A stretch of 43,274 nucleotides of DNA from Chloroflexota bacterium (GCA_023475235.1 JAMCWG010000103.1:1-43274), one strand, 5' to 3'. Shown: positions 8,144-15,562, numbered from the stretch's first letter. The notes: generated by a model not told the origin, from the letters alone. Program-made: numbers and translations.

Positions 8144-8842
8144 ATGCCGGGATCATCAGGTAAGCCCAGGGCGAAGGGCGGGGAGCCAGCCAACGCCAGC
8201 AAGAAACGTACCTTCTCGCCGATGATCATCGCCGGGGTGGTTGTTCTGGCACTGGTAATCGTGGGCGCGCTGGCGGTAGTCGGCCTGCAGGCCGCGAGCT
8301 CACCGGCGGGCGGCGACAGGGCAGGGCTGGCCCAGGGCACAAGTATCGGGCCGGCAGATGCCAAGGTAGTGGTGCTCAACTTTTCCGACTTCAGGTGACC
8401 GTATTGCCGTCAGCTCGCCGGTACGGTTGAGCGCCAACTGGAAGATATGTACCTGAAAACGGGCAAAGTCAGGTTCGAATACAAGTATTTCCCGGTGCTG
8501 GGTCCCGAGTCGGCGAGCGCCGCTCAGGCCGCCGAATGTGCCGCCGAGGCCAACAAGTTCTGGCCGTATCACGATAAGCTTTACGATAATCAGCAGGCTC
8601 CGGGAGGCTTCAGTCGGGCCAATCTGCTGAAGTACGCCGGCCAGGTCGGTCTCGACGGGCAGGCCTTCGCCGCGTGCCTCGACTCTGGAAAGACGGCGGC
8701 CAAGGTCAACGCGGATATGGAAGAGGGAAAGAAGCTCGGCTTCAAGGGCGTGCCCACCCTGGTCATCAACGGCCGGGTCACCGAAGGGCTGGCGCCACTT
8801 GATGTGTACAAGCGCATTATCGACGAAGAGCTGCAGAAGTAG
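8144..8842 (+). CDS. DsbA-like thiol oxidoreductase, predicted selenoprotein (UPYC active site)
   Basis: A membrane-anchored, thioredoxin-fold disulfide oxidase. Residues 1-23 are basic and cytoplasmic, 26-50 are a membrane anchor (MIIAGVVVLALVIVGALAVVG), and the rest is extracytoplasmic. The frame is interrupted only by TGA at 8396-8398 (codon 85) and then continues without a break to 8842. Around it the reading is NFSDFR-TGA-PYCRQLAG; the family motif is F-S-D-F-Q-C-P-Y-C, so the TGA stands exactly at the first, catalytic cysteine, and Cys88 is the partner. The remainder is typical DsbA: AAECAAEANKFWPYHDKLYD, GLDGQAFAACLDSG and the cis-Pro loop GVPTLVING. AGGAGG precedes ATG 8144. Translated through as selenocysteine the protein is 232 residues. 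A base error or nonsense mutation is the alternative, but it would have had to hit this one codon of 232 and leave everything else intact. Confidence 0.85.
8398..8439 (+). promoter_or_regulatory. candidate bacterial SECIS hairpins after the TGA
   Basis: Two overlapping hairpins follow the TGA. Hairpin A pairs ACCGTA (8398-8403) with TACGGT (8422-8427), extends through two U-G pairs and one G-C, and has one C-C mismatch before loop UCAGCU (8410-8415). Hairpin B pairs 8425-8429 (GGUUG) with 8435-8439 (CAACU), loop AGCGC, with G at loop position 2 and the loop starting 32 nt after the TGA. Published bacterial SECIS rules ask for a small stem, an early G in the loop and a loop roughly 16-37 nt downstream; hairpin B fits them and A is somewhat close. 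The two are mutually exclusive. Confidence 0.5.
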
Positions 8843-8857
8843 CGGATAGCCAGCGGG

Positions 8858-9295
8858 ATGAGTGTCGAGCAACGGATCGAAGCCCGGCAGGGGCTCCCAA
8901 GCCTCATCCTGTGCATGCTCGGGCTGGGTATTTCTCTGTACCTGTCGTACATCTACTTGAGCGGCTCGCGCCTGTTGTGCGAGGGGCTGGGCGGCTGCGA
9001 CATCGTGGCCGCCAGCACCTTCGCACACGTCGCCGGCGTTCCGGTGCCGCTCCTGGGCGTCCTGGGCTACGGCAGCATCACCAGCCTGACGCTGGCCCGC
9101 TGGGGCTATCCTCGGTACGACTCGGCGCTGGCGCTGACGGTCTTCGGCCTGGCGCTGGTCGGCATCCTGTACTCCGCCTTTCTGACCTATGTGGAGTTCT
9201 TCGTCCTGTACGCCGTCTGCCCCTGGTGCATCGCCTCGGCCCTCACGATGACCGCCGTTTTCGTCGTCGCGACGAGGGATGTCCTGGCCCTTTAG
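8858..9295 (+). CDS. VKOR-family quinone-linked disulfide reoxidant
   Basis: Bacterial VKOR homologues reoxidise DsbA-type proteins and pass electrons to membrane quinones, replacing DsbB. The 145-residue protein has four or five membrane helices. Cys41 and Cys47 in LLCEGLGGCD form the periplasmic loop pair, and Cys121 and Cys124 in AVCPWC form the quinone-proximal CXXC. It starts 15 nt after the dsbA-like stop with only a weak ribosome site (CAGCGGG), suggesting translational coupling. Pairing VKOR with a thioredoxin-fold partner in one operon, or even one polypeptide, is established; a selenocysteine partner is what is unusual here. Confidence 0.93.
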   Translation: MSVEQRIEARQGLPSLILCMLGLGISLYLSYIYLSGSRLLCEGLGGCDIVAASTFAHVAGVPVPLLGVLGYGSITSLTLARWGYPRYDSALALTVFGLALVGILYSAFLTYVEFFVLYAVCPWCIASALTMTAVFVVATRDVLAL

Positions 9296-9302
9296 TCTAT
9301 CC

Positions 9303-9782
9303 TCAGAAACGCCACGGCGGGGGGCTGCGCCGCCTTTTCGGGCGCTGTGCCGGCCCGCGCTTTTCGCTGCTCACCCGTCGGTCGTTCTCTTGGACCGGCC
9401 TCTCAGACGCAATACGTGTCAACTGGTCGGGCCGGGCCACCTGGCAGCCAGCGCGCTCGGCATAGGTCCGAATCTCGATGTCGTTCGACACCACGATGGC
9501 TTGGGGCGGGGCGCGATCGATGAGCCGCTTGATCACCTCGTCGGCGCGCTCGCCCAGCTTCGAGTACACCACCCGCACACCGCGGACCCGCTCCGCCGTC
9601 TCGGCCGGCCCGCCGTGCTGCCAGCCGTCGAATACCACCGTAATGTCGTAGCGGCCGGCCTTCGCGCTCAGGTAGCTCACCAGCATCTCGCGGCCCTCTT
9701 CCATGCTGCGACGGGACAATTGGGCAAGCTGTGGATTCTCGTGCAGGACGTTGTAGCCATCGATGATGAGGGGCGGGCGCAC
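9303..9782 (-). CDS. NYN/YacP-like PIN-fold RNA-binding protein
   Basis: A 159-residue protein of the NYN_YacP (DUF901) family, predicted nucleases related to PIN domains. The opening PLIIDGYNVLHE carries the first acidic metal ligand. TVVFDGWQHGG and VVYSKLGERADEVIKRLID...AIVVSNDIEIRTYA carry the rest. The last 30 or so residues are basic and probably disordered (EKRGPAQRPKRRRSPPPWRF). The start is GTG 9782 with GGGGGT upstream. It lies 3 bp after the NUDIX gene in a three-gene minus-strand operon and ends 7 bp from the convergent VKOR gene. In Bacillus the homologue is associated with ribosome and rRNA maturation, so a similar role is plausible. Confidence 0.85.
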   Translation of the reverse strand: MRPPLIIDGYNVLHENPQLAQLSRRSMEEGREMLVSYLSAKAGRYDITVVFDGWQHGGPAETAERVRGVRVVYSKLGERADEVIKRLIDRAPPQAIVVSNDIEIRTYAERAGCQVARPDQLTRIASERPVQENDRRVSSEKRGPAQRPKRRRSPPPWRF

Positions 9783-9785
9783 CGG

Positions 9786-10373
9786 CTACCCCCTGGCCGC
9801 GCCCACGGCAGGCTCCGAGAGCATCGCCACCGCCTCGTCGGTGAGGGCTGCCCGATATGTAAGCAGCCGCCGGCCCGTCCGCAGGAGCGCCGCCCGTATC
9901 GGGCCCTGCAGCTCTTCGATGGTGGCATACCGGGCCCTGGCGATCTCGTGGTGATCGTGGGGCTCCAGCCGGCCGCCGACGGCACGGGCCTGAAAGATAT
10001 GGGTGGTCCAGCGGACCACGTCGCCGCCGGCGTCGAAGCAGGCCTCGATGCGCAGCAGGTAGCGCTCGAGGGCGATGTCCAGGCCGGTCTCCTCCCAGGC
10101 CTCGCGGGCGGCGCCGGCCTCCAGCGTCTCGCCTGGCTCCAGCCCGCCGCTGGGGGCACGGTAGACGCCGCGCTCGTGGAAGGGCTTGTGGATAAGGGCC
10201 AGCCGGCCGCGCCGGAAGATGAACATGGTGATGTCGTGGGCCCGTCCCCGCTTCTGGCTGGCCCGGACGCCGGCCACGTCTCCCGGCGTCACGGGCCAGC
10301 GCCACTGCAGGACGCGCGGGCGGCCATACCGCTCCTCCCACTCACCCAGCATCTCGCCGGTTATGAAGCTCAT
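9786..10373 (-). CDS. NUDIX hydrolase
   Basis: A 195-residue NUDIX protein. The Nudix box reads G-LEPGE-T-LEAGAAR-EAWEETGLD, matching GX5EX7REUXEEXGU, so it is expected to bind Mg2+ and hydrolyse a nucleoside diphosphate linked to another group. The substrate cannot be read from sequence. ATG 10373 is chosen because it overlaps the stop of the upstream 4Fe-4S gene in an ATGA arrangement (10370-10373), a sign of translational coupling; the frame itself is open to 10433. The N-terminal segment of about 55 residues before the Nudix core (GEMLGEWEERYGRPRVLQWRW) is not a feature I can assign. Confidence 0.88.
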   Translation of the reverse strand: MSFITGEMLGEWEERYGRPRVLQWRWPVTPGDVAGVRASQKRGRAHDITMFIFRRGRLALIHKPFHERGVYRAPSGGLEPGETLEAGAAREAWEETGLDIALERYLLRIEACFDAGGDVVRWTTHIFQARAVGGRLEPHDHHEIARARYATIEELQGPIRAALLRTGRRLLTYRAALTDEAVAMLSEPAVGAARG

Positions 10374-11149
10374 CGGGTGGCGGCCCGATCTTCCGGCGAG
10401 CCGATGCGTCCCACCGGGCACTTGCGCATACACCGGCCCAGGCAGAAATGCACGCTGCGCGCCTCACGGCACTTGGGTATGTCGGTGCGGGCGGGCGTAT
10501 CGTACCAGACCGCTCGCTGATCGAAGCCGTCCCGCAGGCTGATGGCGCCGGGGCAATCCTCCACGCAGATGGAGCAGCCGACCCCCAGGCAGGCCTTCTC
10601 CGCCAGGAGGGGATCAGCAGGAAGCTCGGCTTCGGTGAGCACGGTGACGAAGCGGACGTGGGGCCCGAACTGCGGCGTGACTACGATGTTGTTCAGTCCG
10701 AACTCGCCCAGGCCGGCCCGTACGGCGGCGTGGCGATGGGAGATGAGGCCGCGCCCGAATGGGATCCTGTCTGCTGCACCGCCGCGGGTAACCGGGGAGA
10801 AGTAGAAGGAGCGGTGCCCCTGCAGCTCAAGGAAGGTGGTCAGCCGGAGGGCAAGCTGCGCCAGCGCCTCGTTGATCAGGTTGTAGCCCATCTCCTGGTA
10901 AAGGTAGCCCTGTAATACTTCCATCCGCGCCTCCGCGGGCACGAACTCAGCGCCCTTCAGCAGGTCTTCCCAGTCCCAGAGCAGCTCGGGAATCTTCATT
11001 CCCACGCTGACCACCGACTTAACCCCGGGCACGAAGTCGCGCGGGTGATGCCCGCGCGGCGCGCCCTCGAAGCGGTCGGGCGATGCTACCCCGACCAGTG
11101 CCGCCCCCTGGCCCTTCGCCAGCTCGGTGAGCTCCTGCTTCAGTCCCAT
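10370..11149 (-). CDS. 4Fe-4S protein related to epoxyqueuosine reductase (QueG-like)
   Basis: A 259-residue cytoplasmic iron-sulfur protein. The N-terminal 170 residues resemble the cobalamin-binding half of the QueG and reductive-dehalogenase superfamily (HRHAAVRAGLGEFGLNNIVVTPQFGPHVRFVTVLTEAELP). The C-terminal part has two clusters: CLGVGCSICVEDCP and CLGRCMRKCPVG. It is shorter than QueG (about 380) and lacks its HEAT-repeat tail, so it is better viewed as a relative of unknown substrate than as the tRNA enzyme. No Tat signal is present, which argues against a respiratory reductive dehalogenase. It is the first gene of an operon with the NUDIX and NYN genes. Confidence 0.75.
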   Translation of the reverse strand: MGLKQELTELAKGQGAALVGVASPDRFEGAPRGHHPRDFVPGVKSVVSVGMKIPELLWDWEDLLKGAEFVPAEARMEVLQGYLYQEMGYNLINEALAQLALRLTTFLELQGHRSFYFSPVTRGGAADRIPFGRGLISHRHAAVRAGLGEFGLNNIVVTPQFGPHVRFVTVLTEAELPADPLLAEKACLGVGCSICVEDCPGAISLRDGFDQRAVWYDTPARTDIPKCREARSVHFCLGRCMRKCPVGRIGSPEDRAATR

Positions 11150-11208
11150 TTCCTATCTCCTCGACTGTTTCCGGTACGGGCCGGTCGTGCCTCGACCTGC
11201 CTCGGCCT

Positions 11209-11217
11209 ATGATAGCA
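11209..11217 (-). promoter_or_regulatory. extended -10 promoter of the 4Fe-4S/NUDIX/NYN operon
   Basis: Minus-strand TGCTATCAT (TGC 11217-11215, TATCAT 11214-11209). No convincing -35 is seen at 16-18 bp. The predicted start near 11202 leaves about 53 nt to ATG 11149. The rest of 11220-11491 holds no gene that I can support. Confidence 0.5.
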
Positions 11218-11491
11218 CCTCGGGCCGTGCCGCGTCGCCTGCCGGACTATGCACGGGGTCCTCCGCTGGTCACTCGGTAATGGCCGATCCATCTGCCGGC
11301 CTTGATGAAGGCGCACCGCCGTGCACTCCACGCGCAGACGCCGTTCCCCGCCGCCGAGATGGCAAAGCGGCGTCGGCCTAGTGGTTCACCACGGTGATTA
11401 TGAATAATATGTCCACTTGGATATACTTTAGACGGTGAGACTAAGACCCCAATTCGTAATGATAGAACCTGTCAAACGTGGGGGTGAGAAT

Positions 11492-12004
11492 ATGAAAGAA
11501 AAATCCAGATTTTCAATTACACACAAAGACGAGGCAACTGTAGAGCTTATGAGGAAAACTGACCATAAAACATTAGCCGTCTGGGCAATTAATTGTGTCG
11601 AGCGTGTCATGCCATACTTTGAGGATAAATATCCAGAAGACCATCGCCCTCGAAACGCTATCGAAGCACTCCAAGCATGGATAAGTACAGGGGTGTTTAA
11701 GATGGCTGACGTACGCAAGGCTTCGCTTACATCTCATGCTGCTGCTCGTGAAGTAGGAGAGGATAATGCGGCTCGCTCTGCTGCTCGTGCTGCAGGTCAA
11801 GCGGTGGCAACTGCACATGTTCCCACTCATTCTATTGGTGCTGCAAATTATGCCTTACAGGCTATCCATAGAGCCACCAACCCATCTGATGCCGATGCTG
11901 CCGTGGCCAAAGAACGAGATTGGCAATACCGACACTTGCTTGAAATTAGGAAAAGACTCGTAAAGCAGGCGAGTCTGCGACCGCTGCGCTTCGGCTCAGA
12001 ATGA
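11492..12004 (+). CDS. Imm5-like putative immunity protein
   Basis: A 170-residue protein matching what I know of the Imm5 family of predicted polymorphic-toxin immunity proteins: DHKTLAVWAINCVERVMPYFE, YPEDHRPRNAIEALQAWI, GVFKMADVRKASLTSHAAAREV and ARSAARAAGQAVATAHVPTHSIGAANYALQAI. ATG 11492 is preferred over the open frame at 11435 because GGGGGTGAGAAT precedes it. Base composition is visibly AT-richer than its neighbours, suggesting recent transfer. No toxin gene is adjacent. The last dozen residues (ASLRPLRFGSE) and the stop are encoded by the interspersed repeat at 11989-12006, so the native C terminus may have been replaced. Confidence 0.75.
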   Translation: MKEKSRFSITHKDEATVELMRKTDHKTLAVWAINCVERVMPYFEDKYPEDHRPRNAIEALQAWISTGVFKMADVRKASLTSHAAAREVGEDNAARSAARAAGQAVATAHVPTHSIGAANYALQAIHRATNPSDADAAVAKERDWQYRHLLEIRKRLVKQASLRPLRFGSE

Positions 12005-12006
12005 CA
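11989..12006 (+). repeat. short interspersed repeat, copy 2
   Basis: CTTCGGCTCAGAATGACA, 16 of 18 bases identical to 842-859. It supplies the stop codon and last residues of the Imm5-like gene. Confidence 0.45.
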
Positions 12007-12066
12007 CCCATCACTCCGTGTGTGACTGGTCACTAGCCTCTGACTGTGATCGGAGGCTTATCCGGC

Positions 12067-13083
12067 TCAGTCGAGCTTCTCTATGGTCCGCAGCAGGATG
12101 TCCACTGCCCGCTCTGCGTCTCGGAGGTCGACCACCTCGTAAGGGGAGTGGGAGTAGCGCCGCGGTATGTGAAGGTTGGCGCACTCCGTCTCCGGGCTGG
12201 CCAACTGCACCAGCGCGGTGTCGGTGAAGGTGTGCCGGAAGGCGTCCTGGCTCACGGGCAGCGACAGTTCCTGGGCCGAGGCGATGAGCAGCTTGCTCAG
12301 GCGCTTGCTCGGGAAGAGCACGACAGCCGGGTACAGGGAGGTGGGCTGGGCCATCTGGAAGCGGCGGACCACCGGCCCGCTGCCGATGGCGACTTCACGA
12401 TAGCGGTCGGCCCGGGCGTCCCTGGCCCCGGTGGTGTCGATGGCGATGGCCCAGTCAGGCCGCAGCTTTTCGGCCACGAAGCGCGCTCCGAAGGAGCCCA
12501 CCTCTTCCTGGACCACGCCGGCGAAGTAGATGGTGTGCCGCGGCACGCCCTCTAGTCGCCGGGCCACCTCCACCAGGATGGCACAGCCGATGCGGTCGTC
12601 GATGGCCTTGCTGGCCAGGACATGCTCGCCCAGCCAGCGGGCATTGGGAGCGAAGACGATGGGGTCGCCCACCGACACGTCCGCGGTCCGTTCTCCCACG
12701 TCGATCCACAGCTCGCCGCCGTCGTCGCGGGTTGGGGAATGGGCGCTGCTGGAGCAGACCACGCCGGGCACCTCGCCGTTATCGGTCAGTACCACCACCG
12801 GCGTCCCCATCAGGCAGGCCGGGTCGATCCAGCCCACGATATCGAACCACACCACCTCGTCCACCCGCTGGACCACCAGGCTGACCTCGTCGGTGTGGGC
12901 GATGAGCATCAGCGAGCGGACCGGGTCGGCACCGTCCTTGCGGGCGATGACATTGCCCATCTTGTCCATGCTCACCTCGTCCGCGAAAGGCGCCAGCTCG
13001 CGGTGTAGGCGCTGGGCCACGCGGGCTTCGTCGCCCGAGGGGCCGGGAATGGCCACCAGGTCTAGCAGCAGGTCGTGCAGCAT
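12067..13083 (-). CDS. M42-family metallo-aminopeptidase
   Basis: A cytoplasmic dizinc peptidase of the M42 (glutamyl aminopeptidase, cellulase-M, PepA/TET) family. Ligands and catalytic residues are recognisable: AHTDEV, the bridging Asp in SKAIDDRIGC, the catalytic Glu pair in VQEEVG, IDTTG, and the last histidine in RYSHSPYEVVDLRD. At 338 residues it is full length. The frame is open to 13260, but ATG 13083 has AAGGAG at good spacing and lies downstream of a matching promoter. It is transcribed divergently from the membrane peptidase gene yugP. Confidence 0.92.
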   Translation of the reverse strand: MLHDLLLDLVAIPGPSGDEARVAQRLHRELAPFADEVSMDKMGNVIARKDGADPVRSLMLIAHTDEVSLVVQRVDEVVWFDIVGWIDPACLMGTPVVVLTDNGEVPGVVCSSSAHSPTRDDGGELWIDVGERTADVSVGDPIVFAPNARWLGEHVLASKAIDDRIGCAILVEVARRLEGVPRHTIYFAGVVQEEVGSFGARFVAEKLRPDWAIAIDTTGARDARADRYREVAIGSGPVVRRFQMAQPTSLYPAVVLFPSKRLSKLLIASAQELSLPVSQDAFRHTFTDTALVQLASPETECANLHIPRRYSHSPYEVVDLRDAERAVDILLRTIEKLD

Positions 13084-13146
13084 AGTTGCTCCTTGCCGGG
13101 AATCTTGCGCGAAGTCGACACGGCCGTTAGGTTGCCGCGCCAGTGG

Positions 13147-13175
13147 AGTATGCCATACCTGTGATTTGCGGACAA
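13147..13175 (-). promoter_or_regulatory. promoter of M42 peptidase gene
   Basis: Minus-strand TTGTCC (13175-13170), a 17-bp spacer, then TGG-CATACT (-10 at 13152-13147). It lies back to back with the yugP promoter, the two -35 boxes being only 4 bp apart. Confidence 0.6.
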
Positions 13176-13179
13176 GTCG

Positions 13180-13208
13180 TTGAACAGCCGCAACAGTTAT
13201 GGTAAAAT
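13180..13208 (+). promoter_or_regulatory. promoter of YugP-like gene
   Basis: TTGAAC (13180-13185), a 17-bp spacer and TGG-TAAAAT (-10 at 13203-13208). The block GTTATGGTAAAATTG is identical to that in the dsbA-like promoter. Confidence 0.7.
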
Positions 13209-13270
13209 TGCGGTGCGATGTATATGTCGTTAGATTTATTTGTGAAACAAAGTGAGGCAAGGAGGAACGA

Positions 13271-13966
13271 GTGATTTTCGATCCTCTCTATCTAATTATT
13301 ACCCTTCCGGCGATCATCCTGCTCATCTACTCACAGTTCAAGGTGAAGGGTACATACCAGAAGTATTCGCAGGTCCGCAATATGTACAACATGACCGGAG
13401 CGCAGGTGGCGCGGCGGTTGTTGGACGCGGCGGGCCTGTCTAACGTTCCCGTGGAGGCTACGCAGGGGGACCTGACCGACCACTACGACCCCGGCAGCCG
13501 CGTTCTCCGGCTTTCCGAGGGGGTATACGGGGTGCCGTCCGTGGCCGCGCTGGGCGTGGCTGCCCACGAGGTGGGCCATGCTTACCAGCACGTCGATGTC
13601 TCTTATATACCGATGCGGCTGCGCGCTCCCCTAGTGCCGGTGGCCAATATCGGCTCGAACCTGGGCGTATGGATGGCCATCATCGGCATCTTCGTCCAGG
13701 CGTCTCCACTGGTGCTGGTGGGAATCGTGCTCTTCGGTGCAGCGGTGGCCTTCTCTCTGCTCACCCTGCCCATCGAGCTCAACGCCAGCGGGCGGGCACT
13801 GAAGGCCCTGCAGGCGAATGGCCTGGTGAGCCCGGTGGAGCTACAGGGGGCTAAGTCGGTGCTGAGCGCGGCCGCCCTGACCTACGTCGCGGCAACCGTG
13901 CAGGCGCTGCTGACCCTGCTGTACCTGGTGTTGCGCTTCAGCGGGATGAATCGCTCCGACGATTAG
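13271..13966 (+). CDS. YugP-family membrane zinc peptidase
   Basis: A 231-residue integral-membrane protein of the Zn_peptidase_2 (YugP) family, of unknown physiological substrate. An N-terminal helix (LYLIITLPAIILLIYSQF) is followed by the family segment GAQVARRLLDAAGL and DHYDPGSRVLRLSEGVYGVPSVAALGVAAHEVGHAYQH, where HEVGH is the zinc-binding HEXXH motif. Three hydrophobic segments follow, with LNASGRALKALQANG between them. The start is GTG 13271 with AAGGAGG upstream. Its 3' end overlaps the convergent rlmN gene by 29 bp. Confidence 0.92.
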   Translation: MIFDPLYLIITLPAIILLIYSQFKVKGTYQKYSQVRNMYNMTGAQVARRLLDAAGLSNVPVEATQGDLTDHYDPGSRVLRLSEGVYGVPSVAALGVAAHEVGHAYQHVDVSYIPMRLRAPLVPVANIGSNLGVWMAIIGIFVQASPLVLVGIVLFGAAVAFSLLTLPIELNASGRALKALQANGLVSPVELQGAKSVLSAAALTYVAATVQALLTLLYLVLRFSGMNRSDD

Positions 13967-15536
13967 CCCCCCTGGGCGCGTGCCCGCTGCGGGGCGGTCG
14001 AGAAGGGGCGCGACGACCTTTCTCTGACCCGCGATTTCGATCTGAAGGCGGCCGGCCTCGCTGGCCGCCTTCTTGAGTCCTAGCTTGAGGCGCTTTGCCC
14101 TTCTGCCTGCCCTCGCCTCCCTGCCGGCCACTGGGCTTTCCGCCACGCCACGGCGGTGCGAAGGACCTCGTGGGCGCCTCGCCTTCGGCAGAAGAAGGTT
14201 GCCGCCGGCCGCCAGCCTTGCCGCCGGCTACTCGCTTCTCCTGCGGCGGACGTGGCGGAGCGAATTTCCCGGATGGGCCTCCCGCTGTGCCACGTCCTGG
14301 GGGAGCCGCGGCGCGCCGCTCACCGGCGGGCCTCTGAGGCAGGCTGCCGGCAGTCCACCTGCCGCCGGGCGCCGAAGGGCGTTCGCCTGCGGCGGGGCGG
14401 CCGCCGCGACGCGGTGGTGCGGCGCGACTAGCGGGTGCGGTGGCAGCCCGGCCTGCCTCCTTCTCCTCCCTGCGGCGGCCTCGCAGTTGCCCGCAGGCGG
14501 CCTCGATGCGCCTGCCCCGCTCGACCCGCAGCGTGGTGGCTATGCCGCGACTGCGCAGCTCGCTCTCGAAGGCTAGAATCCGCTCCATCGGGGACGGCCG
14601 GAAGTCGCAGCCCTGCACCGGATTGAAGGGGATGAGGTTAACGTGGCACAGGAGCCCCCGCAGTAGCGACGCCAGCTCGCGGGCCTGGGCAATGCTGTCG
14701 TTCACGCCGTCGAGGAGGGCATACTCGAAGGTGACGCGCCGGTGGGTGACCTCGGCGTATTCCCGGCAGGCCGCGAGCAGTTGCTCGATGGGGTAGGTCT
14801 GGTTTACGGGCACCAGCCGGCTGCGGAGCGCGTCATTGGGAGCGTGCAGCGAGACGGCCAGTCCCACCTGGAGGTGCTTCTGGGCCAGCTCACGTATGCG
14901 CGGCACGATCCCCACGGTCGATATGGTAACGTGACGGGCTCCCAGGTTGAAGCCGTAGGGCGAATTGAGTATCTCGATGGCCTTCCACACCTGCTCGAAG
15001 TTGGCCAGCGGCTCGCCCTGGCCCATGAACACGATGTTGGTGATGTGCGCCTCGGGTCCCTCGGCGGCCCTCACCCGGCGGGCGAAGTACAGCACCTGGC
15101 CCACGATCTCTCCCGCCGATAGGTTGCGCTCGAAGCCGCCCCGGCCGGTGGCGCAGAGGGTGCACCCCAGGGCGCATCCGACCTGTGACGAGGCGCAAAC
15201 CGTCCGCCGCGGCCGCGCCGGGTCGGGGTACAGCAGCAGCACGGACTCGATGGTCCGGCCGTCCTGGAGGCGCAGCAGCACCTTGCGGGTCAGCTTGTCC
15301 TCGGAGAGGGTCTCGGTGACAGGCTCGACCGGGCTCAGATAGGCGGCCGCACCCAGCCTGTCCCGCAGCGGCTTGGGCAGGTTGGTCATCCGGGCGATAT
15401 CGGTGGCCAGGTCGTGGTAAATCCATTGAAAGACCTGCTTCGCGCGGAAGGGGGGCTCGCTGACCGAGCGCAGAAGGTCCTCCATCTCCGAAGGGGAGAG
15501 GCTCAACAGGTCGGAACGTTCCTCATTGGCCAACAT
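13938..15536 (-). CDS. rlmN: 23S rRNA/tRNA (adenine-C2) methyltransferase RlmN with long basic tail
   Basis: A radical-SAM enzyme that methylates A2503 of 23S rRNA and A37 of some tRNAs. Residues 1-352 are a complete RlmN: the [4Fe-4S] cysteines are 121, 125 and 128 (GCALGCTLC), MGQGEPLANF and LAVSLHAPND are conserved, and Cys348 in CGQLR is the methyl-carrying cysteine. Residues 353-532 are unusual: about 180 residues made almost only of Arg, Gly, Pro, Ala, Ser, Lys and Glu, with RGG-like stretches, predicted disordered and strongly basic. AAGGAG precedes ATG 15536. The tail region carries a strong 10-bp hairpin at 14044-14072 and overlaps the convergent yugP gene. Confidence 0.93.
   Translation of the reverse strand: MLANEERSDLLSLSPSEMEDLLRSVSEPPFRAKQVFQWIYHDLATDIARMTNLPKPLRDRLGAAAYLSPVEPVTETLSEDKLTRKVLLRLQDGRTIESVLLLYPDPARPRRTVCASSQVGCALGCTLCATGRGGFERNLSAGEIVGQVLYFARRVRAAEGPEAHITNIVFMGQGEPLANFEQVWKAIEILNSPYGFNLGARHVTISTVGIVPRIRELAQKHLQVGLAVSLHAPNDALRSRLVPVNQTYPIEQLLAACREYAEVTHRRVTFEYALLDGVNDSIAQARELASLLRGLLCHVNLIPFNPVQGCDFRPSPMERILAFESELRSRGIATTLRVERGRRIEAACGQLRGRRREEKEAGRAATAPASRAAPPRRGGRPAAGERPSAPGGRWTAGSLPQRPAGERRAAAPPGRGTAGGPSGKFAPPRPPQEKRVAGGKAGGRRQPSSAEGEAPTRSFAPPWRGGKPSGRQGGEGRQKGKAPQARTQEGGQRGRPPSDRNRGSEKGRRAPSRPPRSGHAPRGANRRSDSSR
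14044..14072. terminator. terminator-like hairpin between yugP and rlmN
   Basis: A perfect 10-bp inverted repeat (GAAGGCGGCC and GGCCGCCTTC, 9-nt loop) 77 bp after the yugP stop. The T-run is poor on the plus strand (TTGAGT), so it may be a weak terminator for yugP or simply structure inside the rlmN tail. Confidence 0.3.
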
Positions 15537-15562
15537 GTTCTCCTTATCGTGGCGGCAACGTC

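Noticed and set aside
8447-8842. Separate gene starting at ATG 8447, downstream of the TGA
   Set aside because: There is no ribosome site at 8447, and the product would lack the thioredoxin-fold first strand and the active site, whereas the upstream frame supplies them exactly.
14073-14576. Plus-strand open frames opposite the RlmN tail
   Set aside because: All frames are open in this GC-rich stretch. The minus frame is continuous with a real enzyme, so it has priority.
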